A stretch of DNA of 11,496 nucleotides from an uncultured Sphingomonadaceae bacterium. Its GTDB lineage: Bacteria > Pseudomonadota > Alphaproteobacteria > Sphingomonadales > Sphingomonadaceae. The notes under the pieces were generated by a model, which saw nothing but the letters and a program-made list of their open reading frames with translations, was not told the DNA's origin and searched no databases. The translations under genes and the position numbers were made by a program. The stretch is taken from assembly GCA_938003725.1 (NCBI GenBank), contig CALKXX010000040.1, positions 1 to 11,496 on the forward strand. Reading direction: 5' to 3'. Below are positions 1-8,435 of the stretch, one piece after another (positions within the stretch are counted from its first letter, which is position 1; the number at the start of each line of letters is the position of its first letter).

Positions 1-749
1 TTGCTTGGGTCTTTTGATTGCAGCACATCAAGCGGCATATCTTCGCTGAGCAAAAGTTTAAGCCAATCGAGTAATTCGCTGGTGCTTGGCTTCTTCTTAA
101 GGCCGGGTACGTCGCGGACGTCGTAGAAAATATCCATCGCCTTCTTCACCAGCATTTTTTGAATATCGGGGAAATGGACGTTGATAATTTCCTGCATCGT
201 CTCGCGGTCGGGGAATTTAATATAGTGGAAAAAACAGCGCCGCAGAAAAGCATCTGGCAGTTCTTTCTCATTGTTTGAAGTAATGACAACAATGGGTCGT
301 TCGGCTGCTTTGATTGTTTCTTTCGTCTCGTAAACATGAAACTCCATGCGATCGAGTTCCTGCAGAAGGTCATTGGGAAACTCAATATCTGCCTTGTCAA
401 TCTCGTCAATTAGGAGGACCGGAAGTTCTTTTGAAGTGAAGGCCTCCCATAATTTGCCTTTGCGGATATAGTTCGAAATATCATGCACTCGTTCGTCACC
501 AAGTTGCCCATCACGAAGGCGTGCAACGGCATCATATTCATACAGTCCTTGATGAGCCTTGGTAGTGGACTTCACATTCCACTCTATCAGCGGCGCGCCA
601 GTTGCTTTAGCAATTTCATGCGCAAGAACCGTTTTTCCGGTACCAGGTTCACCCTTAACAAGGAGAGGGCGACGCAAAGTCACCGCTGCGTTCACTGCAA
701 CCTTCAAATCATCAGTTGCTACATAATCATCAGTGCCGTCAAAACGCAT
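1..749 (-). CDS. MoxR-family AAA+ ATPase (3' end beyond window)
   Basis: The first 249 codons are present; the C-terminus lies beyond the left edge. The start is ATG at 749, with a purine-rich ribosome site (AGGGAAG) about 10 bases upstream. Visible motifs are Walker A GEPGTGKT (residues 33-40), Walker B VLLIDE (111-116) followed by IDKAD, and a sensor-1 region VVITSNNEKELPDAFLRRC (about 154-172) with arginines 170-171. This arrangement, with the short N-terminal stretch running straight into the P-loop, is typical of MoxR/CoxD-like AAA+ proteins. These are cytoplasmic ATPases that act as chaperones for maturation of partner proteins, often with a von Willebrand A-domain protein encoded next door. 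Such a partner would lie just outside this window if present. The substrate cannot be told from the sequence. The gene is separated by 106 bp from the upstream 228-residue protein and may have its own promoter. Confidence 0.9.
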   Translation of the reverse strand, partial: MRFDGTDDYVATDDLKVAVNAAVTLRRPLLVKGEPGTGKTVLAHEIAKATGAPLIEWNVKSTTKAHQGLYEYDAVARLRDGQLGDERVHDISNYIRKGKLWEAFTSKELPVLLIDEIDKADIEFPNDLLQELDRMEFHVYETKETIKAAERPIVVITSNNEKELPDAFLRRCFFHYIKFPDRETMQEIINVHFPDIQKMLVKKAMDIFYDVRDVPGLKKKPSTSELLDWLKLLLSEDMPLDVLQSKDPS

Positions 750-855
750 ATTCTATCTTCCCTTGCCGTAAACGTTAATGGACGAGGGATAGGCAAAACC
801 GCCCTTGCAGGCAAGTTAATCATTTAGTTAATTGAAGTAGATTGCAGCTTAAATG

Positions 856-1542
856 TTAGCTGCTGGACCGTGCGACTTTTCGCGCTTCCAATAGCTGCCA
901 CAGGCCGCGATGCTGGCTCAATATTTGATCCACACCAAAACCGATTGCACGCTCTACATTTGGCGCTTGCGAAAGTGAGTTTTTCAGTTCTTCAGTCAAT
1001 TGGTTTGTTGGCAGAATATGGGGTCTTGGTTCTACGTTCAATCTGACAGCAATTTGCTCCAACTGAGGCCGAAATGACTGCCAATCCATCACCAAGGCAA
1101 ATGAGGCACCTAAGGCACAGCCTTTACGGTCGGACTGTGATAACATTTCCAGTGCTTTGCGTTGTCCCAACACCGTTGAATTGCTCTGATCATCCGCACT
1201 GATCCCCGAGATAGGGCCCGCAGCAACGGTTAGTTTGGTTAAAAAGGCGCGTTCGGCCGTAAATCCATCCATTGCCTGGACTAACCAATCGCGGGCTTCA
1301 GGTTCAGCGATTTTCATCGCCGCATTGTCAACCACGCCGGGATGCCGTCCGTGTAAGACGCATAAGAAATGGCAGATATCTGCTATATCTGTTCCATCAA
1401 GTGTCGACAGATCATCAGACAGCAGGCGAACAAAAGGCGCACTATAACTGCCATGTATATTAACATGGTTTTGCAACGTGGGCTGCGATGGCGATACTAA
1501 TTTGGTTTCAGGCATAGCGCTCACATCAGATTGAATGGACAC
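856..1542 (-). CDS. conserved-looking protein of unknown function, 228 aa
   Basis: I do not recognise a characterised family with certainty; it resembles small hypothetical proteins seen in sphingomonads. There is no signal peptide or membrane segment, so it is probably cytoplasmic. The N-terminal 30 residues are low in structure. Residues from about 35 look alpha-helical, with a stretch around DICHFLCVLHGRHPGVVDNA and a C-terminal half ending VDQILSQHRGLWQLLEARK. The listed start is a GTG at 1542 with only a weak GGG upstream; an ATG nine codons further in (MPETK, 1515) is an equally possible start. It lies between the serine hydrolase gene (97 bp upstream) and the MoxR gene (106 bp downstream), all in the same direction. 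The gaps are large enough for separate promoters, so the neighbours give little functional hint. Coding is supported by the long open frame and sensible composition. Confidence 0.75.
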   Translation of the reverse strand: MSIQSDVSAMPETKLVSPSQPTLQNHVNIHGSYSAPFVRLLSDDLSTLDGTDIADICHFLCVLHGRHPGVVDNAAMKIAEPEARDWLVQAMDGFTAERAFLTKLTVAAGPISGISADDQSNSTVLGQRKALEMLSQSDRKGCALGASFALVMDWQSFRPQLEQIAVRLNVEPRPHILPTNQLTEELKNSLSQAPNVERAIGFGVDQILSQHRGLWQLLEARKVARSSS

Positions 1543-1547
1543 CGGAC

Positions 1548-1585
1548 CCGTTAAAGTGAATCCGGCAATAACTCTGACTTAACGG
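1548..1585. repeat. short inverted repeat upstream of the 228-aa gene
   Basis: CCGTTAA at 1548-1554 and TTAACGG at 1579-1585 form a 7-bp inverted repeat with a 24-base spacer, just upstream of the GTG start at 1542. The arms are perfect but short. The placement would suit an operator or part of a promoter, but a chance occurrence is quite possible. No convincing -35/-10 pair was seen beside it. Confidence 0.25.
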
Positions 1586-1639
1586 ACAAACCTAAAGACC
1601 CAGTTTATTCTGCGTTAGGGATATGACAACCATAAGTTT

Positions 1640-2740
1640 TTATCGCTGCCGTTTCGCCTTTCTGTGCAGTTGGCGTAAATAGCCGGCAATTTGCCATCTT
1701 GGTGTTTTTTCACCGTTACTCAGAATGACATATCCCGATTTGTCATCTGGATATGCAACCACAAGCGCGCGGTACCCGGGATCGGAACCACCATGCTGCA
1801 GGACGGTTTCTCCATCTTTTCCGCGCAGAACCTGCCATCCCAAACCCTGCGAAATACCATCCCATTTTGTTTCCGAGTAGGTTATCTGCATCTTGGCAAA
1901 GGAGTCTTCCGACAAAAGTCTTGGATCGCGGGTCAAATGTGCTTGCACAAAGAGCGCGAGTTCAGTTGCATTTGTTTGAAGGCCAGACGATGGTGCGAAG
2001 TTCACATCATAAGGATGCTTAGTCGACATTTTTGCTGATTTCCCCCGATGCGGTGCGGCAACGAAATCGGGGGAAATGTCTGGAAGATAGAAGCTGCTCT
2101 TGTTCATTTTGAGCGGCATCAGGATTCTCTCCTGAACAAATCGATCAAAGCCAACACCTGATACCTTGCTAATAATGGCTCCTAACAGATTGTAATCGGT
2201 GTCATTATACGCCCAACCCTGACCCGGAGTATAAGCCGGTTTGGATTTTATTGCTTTCAAAATATATGCATCAAGTGTCGATCGTTCCAGGCGCCCGGTA
2301 GGACGGATGCGATTCTTGAATCCCGCTTGATGCGTCATCAAATGGCCGATTGTTATGTCACTACTGCTTAGCTTTGGAAAATACTTCTGGACCGGTTCAT
2401 CAAGAGACAATTTCCCTTCCTCTACCAGTTGCATAATCGCCGTTGCGGTAAACAGCTTTGATATTGATGCGGAATGGAAAATACTCTTCTCATTCGCCAG
2501 GTGTTGATCATTCTGTTTCCCGCGTCCGTAAACATAATCCATTGAGTCCCCGTCAAAGATCGCAATCGACAGTGCCGGAATATTATGTGTTTTTCTTTGA
2601 TCATCCAGATACTGGTCAACCTGGGCTTTCCAATCGTCGGTCGACTCTGATGTAGCTTGCGGCTGTGCGGAAACTACGCCGTTCCAAATTGCGAGCCAGA
2701 AGAGAGCCGCAAGCAATTTGAATGAGCGGCTTGTCGGCAT
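1640..2740 (-). CDS. secreted serine hydrolase, beta-lactamase/class C-like fold
   Basis: This 366-residue protein belongs to the beta-lactamase-related serine hydrolases (PF00144), which include esterases, D-aminopeptidases and penicillin-binding-protein-like enzymes. The N-terminus has a signal peptide, with a likely signal peptidase I cut after VVSA (residue 25), so export to the periplasm or beyond is expected. The catalytic SxxK motif is SISK (Ser92, Lys95). The tyrosine motif is Tyr178-Asn179-Asp180 in WAYNDTDYNLLG, where many relatives have YxN. The third motif is HGG (316-318) in LQHGGSDPGY, the usual counterpart of KTG in this family. The actual substrate cannot be inferred; acting as a true beta-lactamase is less likely than esterase or peptidase activity. 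The ATG at 2740 is only 10 bp after the rpoD stop and lacks a strong ribosome site, suggesting cotranscription or coupling with rpoD. Confidence 0.9.
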   Translation of the reverse strand: MPTSRSFKLLAALFWLAIWNGVVSAQPQATSESTDDWKAQVDQYLDDQRKTHNIPALSIAIFDGDSMDYVYGRGKQNDQHLANEKSIFHSASISKLFTATAIMQLVEEGKLSLDEPVQKYFPKLSSSDITIGHLMTHQAGFKNRIRPTGRLERSTLDAYILKAIKSKPAYTPGQGWAYNDTDYNLLGAIISKVSGVGFDRFVQERILMPLKMNKSSFYLPDISPDFVAAPHRGKSAKMSTKHPYDVNFAPSSGLQTNATELALFVQAHLTRDPRLLSEDSFAKMQITYSETKWDGISQGLGWQVLRGKDGETVLQHGGSDPGYRALVVAYPDDKSGYVILSNGEKTPRWQIAGYLRQLHRKAKRQR

Positions 2741-2750
2741 TTTGAACTGG

Positions 2751-4763
2751 CTATTGGTCCAAGAAACTGCGCATCTTGCGGCTGCGGCTTGGGTGTTTCA
2801 GTTTGCGCAGAGCTTTCGCTTCGATTTGCCGGATCCGTTCGCGTGTAACCGAAAATTGCTGTCCGACTTCTTCCAGCGTGTGATCGGTATTCATGCCGAT
2901 GCCAAAGCGCATACGCAGCACCCGTTCTTCGCGCGGTGTCAGTGATGCCAGAACACGGGTCACGGTTTCCTTCAGATTTGCCTGAATCGCGGCATCCACA
3001 GGGATGATAGCGTTTTTGTCTTCAATGAAATCACCCAAATGCGAATCTTCTTCATCGCCAATTGGTGTTTCGAGTGAAATAGGTTCTTTAGCGATCTTCA
3101 TCACCTTTCGAACCTTTTCCAATGGCATAGACAAACGCTCCGCCATTTCTTCCGGCGTAGGTTCGCGGCCTTGTTCGTGCAGGAATTGGCGACTTGTGCG
3201 CACCAGTTTATTGATCGTTTCGATCATATGGACCGGAATACGAATTGTACGCGCTTGATCAGCAATGGATCGCGTGATCGCCTGTCTGATCCACCAGGTC
3301 GCATAGGTGCTAAACTTGTAGCCGCGCCGATACTCAAATTTATCCACGGCTTTCATCAAGCCGATATTGCCTTCTTGGATAAGATCAAGGAACTGCAGGC
3401 CGCGATTAGTGTATTTTTTCGCAATCGAGATCACTAGGCGCAGATTGGCTTCCACCATTTCCTTTTTCGCAATACGTGCCTCGCGTTCGCCTTTTTGTAC
3501 CATGTTGACGATACGGCGGAATTCTTCAAGTGACGTGCCCGTTGCGTTCGCGATATCAGAGATCTCTGCCCGAATACGTTCTACGGAATCGACCTCTTTG
3601 TCCGCAAATGCGGCCCATTTCTTGTCGGCCTTTGACATGCTCGACAGCCAGCCATCGTCCAATTCATTGCCGATATAGCTTTCCAGGAAGGCGCGGCGGG
3701 GAACCTTGTGACGTTCCGCAAGGCGAAGCATTTGTCCGCCCAATGCCGTCAGCCGGCGGTTGAATGAGTAAAGTTGGTCGACCAGAAATTCGATCTTATT
3801 CGCATGAAACTGTACGCTTTCGACAAGCGCGGTAAGCTGCTCGCGCAAATCATGATATTTCTTTTCCGAAGCAGCCTTAAATTCATCGCCGACCGCAAAT
3901 GCTTCGAGACGTGTCGTCTGAAGTTTTGAGAATTTTTTGAAAACGGATGTGATTTCAGCGAATTTTTCCAGTGCTTCAGGTTTGAGCGCTTCTTCCATCT
4001 GGGCAAGAGAAAGCGTGTTGTCTTCTTCCTCTTCTTCAACACGTTTTGCACGCTTTTCGGTCAATTCGGACTCTTCATCCTCTTCATCGTCCGCTGATTC
4101 CTCATCTTCGATTTCATCATCATCTTTGTAAGATGGGCCCGCCGTTTTCTCGCTAATCTCTCCATCATCATCGTCATCTTCTTCCTCCAGGTTTTCCGGA
4201 GTTGGGTCTTTTGACAGCATTGCATCCAGATCAAGGATTTCACGGAGCTGCATTTCGCCCTCATTGAGCGCGGTTGACCATTCGATAATTGCATTAAATG
4301 TTGTTGGACTTTCGCACAGGCCCCAAATCATGGTGTCGCGGCCTGCTTCAATACGTTTGGCAATCGCAATCTCACCTTCACGGCTAAGCAGCTCGACGGC
4401 GCCCATTTCGCGCAGGTACATGCGAACGGGATCGTCAGTACGGTCACCTGCGGCTTTCTTTGGCGCGGCCGCGGCCTTTTTATCTTTGTCTTTGCCTTTG
4501 GCGTCGATGGATTCAACTTCATCGCCAGCCATTTCTTCGGCGGCTTCTTCGTCATTCTCTACGATTCTGACGCCCATTTCGGAAATTGAAGACATCACAT
4601 CCTCAATTTGCTCATTCTGTTCCTGAGGAAGGGCCGCGTTCAGTTCGTCGAACGTCATGTAACCACGTTTTTTTGCCTTGGTGATCAACTTCTTGATCGC
4701 GCTATCGTTGAGATCAATAAGTGGTTGATCTTCTGCTTTGGTTTTCTTCGCTTTGCTTGCCAA
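2751..4763 (-). CDS. rpoD: primary RNA polymerase sigma factor RpoD (sigma-70)
   Basis: This is the housekeeping sigma factor that directs core RNA polymerase to -35/-10 promoters. At 670 residues it has the full group 1 layout. Region 1.1 covers about 15-70, and region 1.2 covers about 110-142 (DPVRMYLREMGAVELLSREG). A long non-conserved insert carries very acidic runs (193-247). Region 2 covers about 437-510, with the core-binding segment FLDLIQEGNIGLMKAVDKF and the -10 recognition segment KFSTYATWWIRQAI. Region 3 starts near 511. Region 4 covers 600-660, with the helix-turn-helix TLEEVGQQFSVTRERIRQIE that reads the -35 box. The start codon is a TTG at 4763, preceded by AGGGG with a 9-base spacer. 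The next in-frame ATG (residue 36) falls inside region 1.1, so TTG is the better choice. It follows dnaG by 25 bp in the alphaproteobacterial macromolecular-synthesis operon. Confidence 0.98.
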   Translation of the reverse strand: MASKAKKTKAEDQPLIDLNDSAIKKLITKAKKRGYMTFDELNAALPQEQNEQIEDVMSSISEMGVRIVENDEEAAEEMAGDEVESIDAKGKDKDKKAAAAPKKAAGDRTDDPVRMYLREMGAVELLSREGEIAIAKRIEAGRDTMIWGLCESPTTFNAIIEWSTALNEGEMQLREILDLDAMLSKDPTPENLEEEDDDDDGEISEKTAGPSYKDDDEIEDEESADDEEDEESELTEKRAKRVEEEEEDNTLSLAQMEEALKPEALEKFAEITSVFKKFSKLQTTRLEAFAVGDEFKAASEKKYHDLREQLTALVESVQFHANKIEFLVDQLYSFNRRLTALGGQMLRLAERHKVPRRAFLESYIGNELDDGWLSSMSKADKKWAAFADKEVDSVERIRAEISDIANATGTSLEEFRRIVNMVQKGEREARIAKKEMVEANLRLVISIAKKYTNRGLQFLDLIQEGNIGLMKAVDKFEYRRGYKFSTYATWWIRQAITRSIADQARTIRIPVHMIETINKLVRTSRQFLHEQGREPTPEEMAERLSMPLEKVRKVMKIAKEPISLETPIGDEEDSHLGDFIEDKNAIIPVDAAIQANLKETVTRVLASLTPREERVLRMRFGIGMNTDHTLEEVGQQFSVTRERIRQIEAKALRKLKHPSRSRKMRSFLDQ

Positions 4764-4788
4764 GTTTCAAGGCCCCTAAATTACTAAA

Positions 4789-6657
4789 TTACGCCACATC
4801 GTCGATTTGAGTGAGTTCCACCAACCGCTCATGAAATTCCTGCTTCGCCTGCCGAAGACGTTGCTGCTCAGCATAACTCTCTTCCGTAAGATCGTCCTGC
4901 ACCCGCCGCGTTGCCTCCGCCAAAGCTGCTTCCAGTCCGGGGCGCGCCGTCACCACTTTTATCGCCTCTGCCAAATCCTGATGTGCCCGTTCGAGTGTTT
5001 CCGACGGGGTATCATCTGGCAGCTTGCGGTTGAAAGTGAAATTCAGCGCGTCGGCCCGTAACAGCCCTTTTGCGACATTATAACAATCTGTCTGTTCCAA
5101 TATGGTAAGAAGGCCCGGTAGATCAAGCGTTTCTTTGCTTAATGCGATACCAATTAACTCAGACAACAAGGTCTGCAGCTGCGAATCGGCCAGTTTGATC
5201 GCGGTGAGTTCCTCAAAATGCCTGGAAATCTGAGACGGATGACGGATTAAGCCGCCCAAAATCCCCTTGGCAATTTGCAGATCATATCCTTCAATCAAAT
5301 AAGATTTTGTATCGTCCATCGGGGTGTAGGAGACAAAGTTCGATTTGAAGTTGCGACTATTGCCTTGAAATTCCCGCCGCCGGGGACCGCTATCTCGTTT
5401 TGCAAAGAAGGCCTGCTGATAGCGTTCCTGAAAATCCTGGCGATAATGCTGGGCGATATCCTGGTTTTCTATGTCTCGAACATGATCAGCAACGCGTTTT
5501 TTTAGACCTGCTTTGCTTTCAGGCGTCCTCAGCGGTTCAGCCTCATATTCCACCTGCCAGATTTTATCGCCAAGCATTTGCGGGTTGTTGATAAGCGCAG
5601 CGAAGGCTTGCGGTCCGTCCGACCGAATTAAATCATCAGGATCTTGACCCGCGGGCATCGAAATGAAGTTAAGGGTGTGAGCTGGTTTGAGGATAGGTAA
5701 AGCGCGAAGGGCAGCACGCATCGCGGCTTTTTGACCAGCGTTATCACCATCAAAACAAAGTATGGGCGCTTCAACCATCTTCCAAATGCGTTCAATTTGA
5801 TGTTCGGTCAACGCAGTTCCCAATGGGGCAACAACATCCTCAAACCCCGCCTGTGCAAGGGCAATGGCGTCCATATAGCCCTCAACCACCAATATCCGGC
5901 CCGTTTGCCGGGATGCGGGAGAGGCTTTGTCGAGATTATATAATGTGCGCCCCTTGTCGAAGAGCGGCGTATCAGGGGAGTTGAGATATTTCGGCTCACC
6001 GTCACCCAAGATGCGGCCGCCAAACGCAATCACTCGCCCACGAGGATCACGGATCGGTATCATAAGGCGGCCGCGGAAACGATCATAAGGCTCTTTGCCA
6101 TCGACCTTTATCAGCAGTCCCCCTTCGATTAGCAGATCCATGCCGTGTTCTGAGAGCGCATCTTTCAGCTTTCCCCGGGAATTAGGCGCAAATCCAAAAC
6201 CGAACTCGCGGATTGTTTTTTCCGAAATTCCCCGATTCTTTAAATATTCGCGCGCCGGTGCGCCTTCAATTGAATTGAAATTTTTGACAAACCAATCTTG
6301 CGCTGCCGCCATGACGTCATGCAGTGTCGCACGTTGTTCCTGGCGCTTTGCAGCGCGGGGATCAGGGGCGGGGACTTCCATTTGTGCTTCGGCGGCCAGG
6401 TCTTTCACCGCATCCATAAAACCGAGCCCGCGCTGATCCGTCATCCAGCGAATTGCATCGCCATGGGCACCACAGCCGAAGCAGTGATAAAAACCCTTTT
6501 CATCGTTGATGGTGAAGCTAGGCGTCTTCTCGTTGTGAAATGGGCAACAGGCCTTAAACTCGCGTCCAGCCTTCTGCACCTTCACCGTCCGCCCTATTAG
6601 GGTTGAAAGCGTCGTCCGCGATCGCAGTTCATCAAGCCATTGCGGGGTAAGGGTCAT
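4789..6657 (-). CDS. dnaG: DNA primase DnaG
   Basis: DnaG synthesises RNA primers for lagging-strand and origin DNA synthesis, working with the replicative helicase DnaB. The 622-residue length is normal. The N-terminal CHC2 zinc-binding motif is visible with Cys38, His41, Cys59 and Cys62 (CPFH and CFGC). The RNA-polymerase domain includes EPKYLNSPDTPLFDKGRTLY (221-240). The Toprim fold has Glu259 in VVEGYMDA and the metal-binding Asp303 and Asp305 in FDGDNAGQKAA. The C-terminal third, after about residue 450, corresponds to the helicase-binding region and is less conserved, as is usual. The ATG at 6657 lies 10 bp after the yqeY stop with little ribosome-site sequence, so translational coupling with yqeY is plausible. 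It is the middle gene of yqeY-dnaG-rpoD. Confidence 0.98.
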   Translation of the reverse strand: MTLTPQWLDELRSRTTLSTLIGRTVKVQKAGREFKACCPFHNEKTPSFTINDEKGFYHCFGCGAHGDAIRWMTDQRGLGFMDAVKDLAAEAQMEVPAPDPRAAKRQEQRATLHDVMAAAQDWFVKNFNSIEGAPAREYLKNRGISEKTIREFGFGFAPNSRGKLKDALSEHGMDLLIEGGLLIKVDGKEPYDRFRGRLMIPIRDPRGRVIAFGGRILGDGEPKYLNSPDTPLFDKGRTLYNLDKASPASRQTGRILVVEGYMDAIALAQAGFEDVVAPLGTALTEHQIERIWKMVEAPILCFDGDNAGQKAAMRAALRALPILKPAHTLNFISMPAGQDPDDLIRSDGPQAFAALINNPQMLGDKIWQVEYEAEPLRTPESKAGLKKRVADHVRDIENQDIAQHYRQDFQERYQQAFFAKRDSGPRRREFQGNSRNFKSNFVSYTPMDDTKSYLIEGYDLQIAKGILGGLIRHPSQISRHFEELTAIKLADSQLQTLLSELIGIALSKETLDLPGLLTILEQTDCYNVAKGLLRADALNFTFNRKLPDDTPSETLERAHQDLAEAIKVVTARPGLEAALAEATRRVQDDLTEESYAEQQRLRQAKQEFHERLVELTQIDDVA

Positions 6658-6667
6658 AAGTCGTGGA

Positions 6668-7120
6668 TCAGCCCAGAGCCGCCTTCACCAAGGCGCTGGC
6701 CTTGCTCATGTCAATCTCGGTGCCGTGCCGCTTTTTCAGTTCGCCCATCACGCGGCCCATATCTTTCATACTGTCCGCGCCAAGCTCTGTCTTTATTCCG
6801 TCAATAAGCGCCGCAGTTTCTTCTTCACTCAATTGCGCCGGCAGAAATTCCTCGATCACCGCCAGTTCCATCTTTTCGCCAGCCGCCAGTTCGGTGCGGC
6901 CGCCTTCGTTAAACATGGTGATTGATTCGCGGCGTTGTTTTGCCATTTTCTGGAGCACATCTGTGACCAAAGCATCATCATCGCCGGTTCCATCTTTGGT
7001 ACGCAGCTCGATATCCTTATCCTTGATCTTCGCAAGAATGGCACGTGTGGCCGCTGTCCGGTCTTTATCGCCGGCTTTCATAGCGGCAATTTGCGCGGCT
7101 TTTATATCGTCGCGAATCAT
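6668..7120 (-). CDS. yqeY: GatB/YqeY domain protein
   Basis: This 150-residue cytoplasmic protein matches the YqeY family (PF09424), related to the C-terminal tRNA-binding domain of the GatB amidotransferase subunit. Its exact role is unsettled; a tRNA-linked function is inferred from the family only. Hallmarks are VLQKMAKQRRESITMFNEGG (55-74) and ELAVIEEFLPAQLSEEE (85-101), followed by DMGRVMGELKKRH near 120-132. The frame is open further upstream to a possible start at 7153, but the ATG at 7120 (MIRDDIKAAQ) fits the family N-terminus and has GGGGAA at a good distance upstream, so it was chosen. It is first in the operon with dnaG and rpoD, a position held by rpsU in many gammaproteobacteria, and is divergent from carA. 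Confidence 0.93.
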   Translation of the reverse strand: MIRDDIKAAQIAAMKAGDKDRTAATRAILAKIKDKDIELRTKDGTGDDDALVTDVLQKMAKQRRESITMFNEGGRTELAAGEKMELAVIEEFLPAQLSEEETAALIDGIKTELGADSMKDMGRVMGELKKRHGTEIDMSKASALVKAALG

Positions 7121-7253
7121 AGCGTTCCCCGTAATTTTGGAATAAGCTACCACCGTAGCCGCAACTTAATATTTTTCATAGATTGTGACGCGAAAAAACT
7201 AGCACTAATCCGCATGAAATTTTGTGCTTACGCCCGACCGGAAAGAACAGCCC
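7121..7253. promoter_or_regulatory. divergent intergenic region between yqeY and carA
   Basis: This 133-bp gap must hold promoters for both the yqeY-dnaG-rpoD operon (minus strand) and carA (plus strand). For carA a weak candidate is TTGTGA at 7183-7188 with TAATCC at 7206-7211 (17-base spacer); neither box is a good consensus match. GGAAAG at 7240-7245, 8 bases before the carA ATG, is its likely ribosome site. No clear minus-strand promoter, riboswitch or attenuator structure was recognised. Confidence 0.45.
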
Positions 7254-8435
7254 ATGATCGATAAATATATTCCAGAGGCCCCAAAAGGAGCAACCGGGAT
7301 ATTGGTATTGGCCGATGGTACGGTAATCTGGGGCAGGGGGTTCGGTGCAACCGGTTCTGCGGTCGGTGAAGTCTGCTTCAACACCGCGATGACCGGTTAT
7401 CAGGAAGTGATGACCGACCCCAGCTATGCAGGACAGGTCGTGACGTTCACGTTCCCTCACATTGGCAATGTCGGTACGAATGACGAAGATTTTGAAGCGG
7501 ATGCGCCGCACGCACTGGGCTGCATCGTCCGGGAAGATGTGACTGCGCCCTCCAATTTCCGCGATCAAAAGCCATTTGATGTCTGGATGACGGAGCAGGG
7601 GCGGATTGGCCTGAGCGGCGTTGATACACGGGCTTTGACACGGCGGATTAGGGAGGCGGGCGCGCCCAATGCGGTGATCGCGCATGATCCGGATGGGCAG
7701 TTTGATATTGATGATCTGCTAGCCAAGGCGCGGGGATGGGCCGGGCTAGAAGGCGCCGATCTAGCGAAAACCGTTACCGGGCATCAAACCAAAATCTGGG
7801 ATAGCGGGATCTGGCGACTTGGCCACGGATATGATCCGCTGGAGGGACTGGAAGCTAGATCACATGTTGTAGCCATGGACTTTGGCGCCAAGCGCAATAT
7901 CTTCAGAAACCTTGTGAAAGCTGGTGCGAAAGTCACTGTGGTTCCTGCTGAAACTTCATATGACGATATCATGGCACTGGAACCGGCAGGCGTATTCCTG
8001 TCCAACGGCCCTGGCGATCCGGCTGCGACGGGCGAATATGCGGTTGGCGTGATCAAGCAGCTTCTGGACGCGGATATGCCGATTTTCGGGATTTGTCTGG
8101 GGCATCAAATGCTGGCGCTGGCGGCGGGCGCGAAGACGGTTAAGATGCACCAGGGGCATCGCGGAGCCAATCATCCGGTGCAGCGGGTCGGCGGCGATTG
8201 GGGCGATACCGAAAATCTGGTCGAGATTACCAGCATGAACCACGGCTTTGCGGTGGACAGCGAAACGCTCCCCGACACAGTCATTGAAACCCACAAAAGC
8301 CTGTTCGACGGCAGCAATTGCGGCATCTCCATAACCGGCAAACGCGCCTTTGGCGTCCAATATCACCCCGAAGCCTCCCCCGGCCCACAGGACAGTTTCT
8401 ATCTGTTCGAGAAATTTGTTGGGGGATTGGGGTGA
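7254..8435 (+). CDS. carA: carbamoyl-phosphate synthase small (glutaminase) subunit
   Basis: CarA hydrolyses glutamine and channels ammonia to CarB for carbamoyl phosphate, the precursor of pyrimidines and arginine. The protein is 393 residues, normal for the family. The N-terminal CarA-specific domain covers about 10-150 (VCFNTAMTGYQEVMTDPSYA and FPHIGNVGTNDED are characteristic). The class I glutamine amidotransferase domain covers about 200-393, with an oxyanion region FLSNGPGDP (248-256), nucleophile Cys281 in GICLGHQ, and the His371/Glu373 pair in QYHPEASPGP. The frame is open from a GTG at 7224, but the ATG at 7254 has GGAAAG 8 bases upstream and matches the usual N-terminus, so it was chosen. 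The stop TGA (8433-8435) overlaps the GTG start of the next gene. In most relatives carB follows closely; here 1.2 kb separates the two. Confidence 0.98.
   Translation: MIDKYIPEAPKGATGILVLADGTVIWGRGFGATGSAVGEVCFNTAMTGYQEVMTDPSYAGQVVTFTFPHIGNVGTNDEDFEADAPHALGCIVREDVTAPSNFRDQKPFDVWMTEQGRIGLSGVDTRALTRRIREAGAPNAVIAHDPDGQFDIDDLLAKARGWAGLEGADLAKTVTGHQTKIWDSGIWRLGHGYDPLEGLEARSHVVAMDFGAKRNIFRNLVKAGAKVTVVPAETSYDDIMALEPAGVFLSNGPGDPAATGEYAVGVIKQLLDADMPIFGICLGHQMLALAAGAKTVKMHQGHRGANHPVQRVGGDWGDTENLVEITSMNHGFAVDSETLPDTVIETHKSLFDGSNCGISITGKRAFGVQYHPEASPGPQDSFYLFEKFVGGLG

Noticed and set aside
790..825. Small CTTGC/GCAAG hairpin between the MoxR gene and the 228-aa gene
   Set aside because: The stem is 5 bp with a 2-base loop and no T-run, too weak to call a terminator.
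483..827. 114-residue plus-strand frame opposite the MoxR gene
   Set aside because: The minus strand encodes clear Walker A and B motifs through the same region; this frame has no ribosome site or family features.
4061..4294. Minus-strand 77-residue lysine- and methionine-rich frame within rpoD
   Set aside because: It is a frame-shifted reading of the acidic codon runs in RpoD, with no independent support.
7121..7153. Upstream start for yqeY at 7153
   Set aside because: The extra eleven residues do not match the family N-terminus, and the ATG at 7120 has a better ribosome site.
7214..7264. Sixteen-codon frame (MKFCAYARPERTAHDR) overlapping the carA start, with three Arg codons, resembling an arginine leader peptide
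   Set aside because: No ribosome site precedes its ATG and it sits right beside the weak carA promoter candidate. Three Arg codons in sixteen are not enough evidence of attenuation.
8318..8431. Longer start for the lipoprotein gene inside carA
   Set aside because: It would place 38 polar residues before an otherwise well-formed lipoprotein signal. The GTG at 8432 gives a proper signal peptide and a GTGA overlap.
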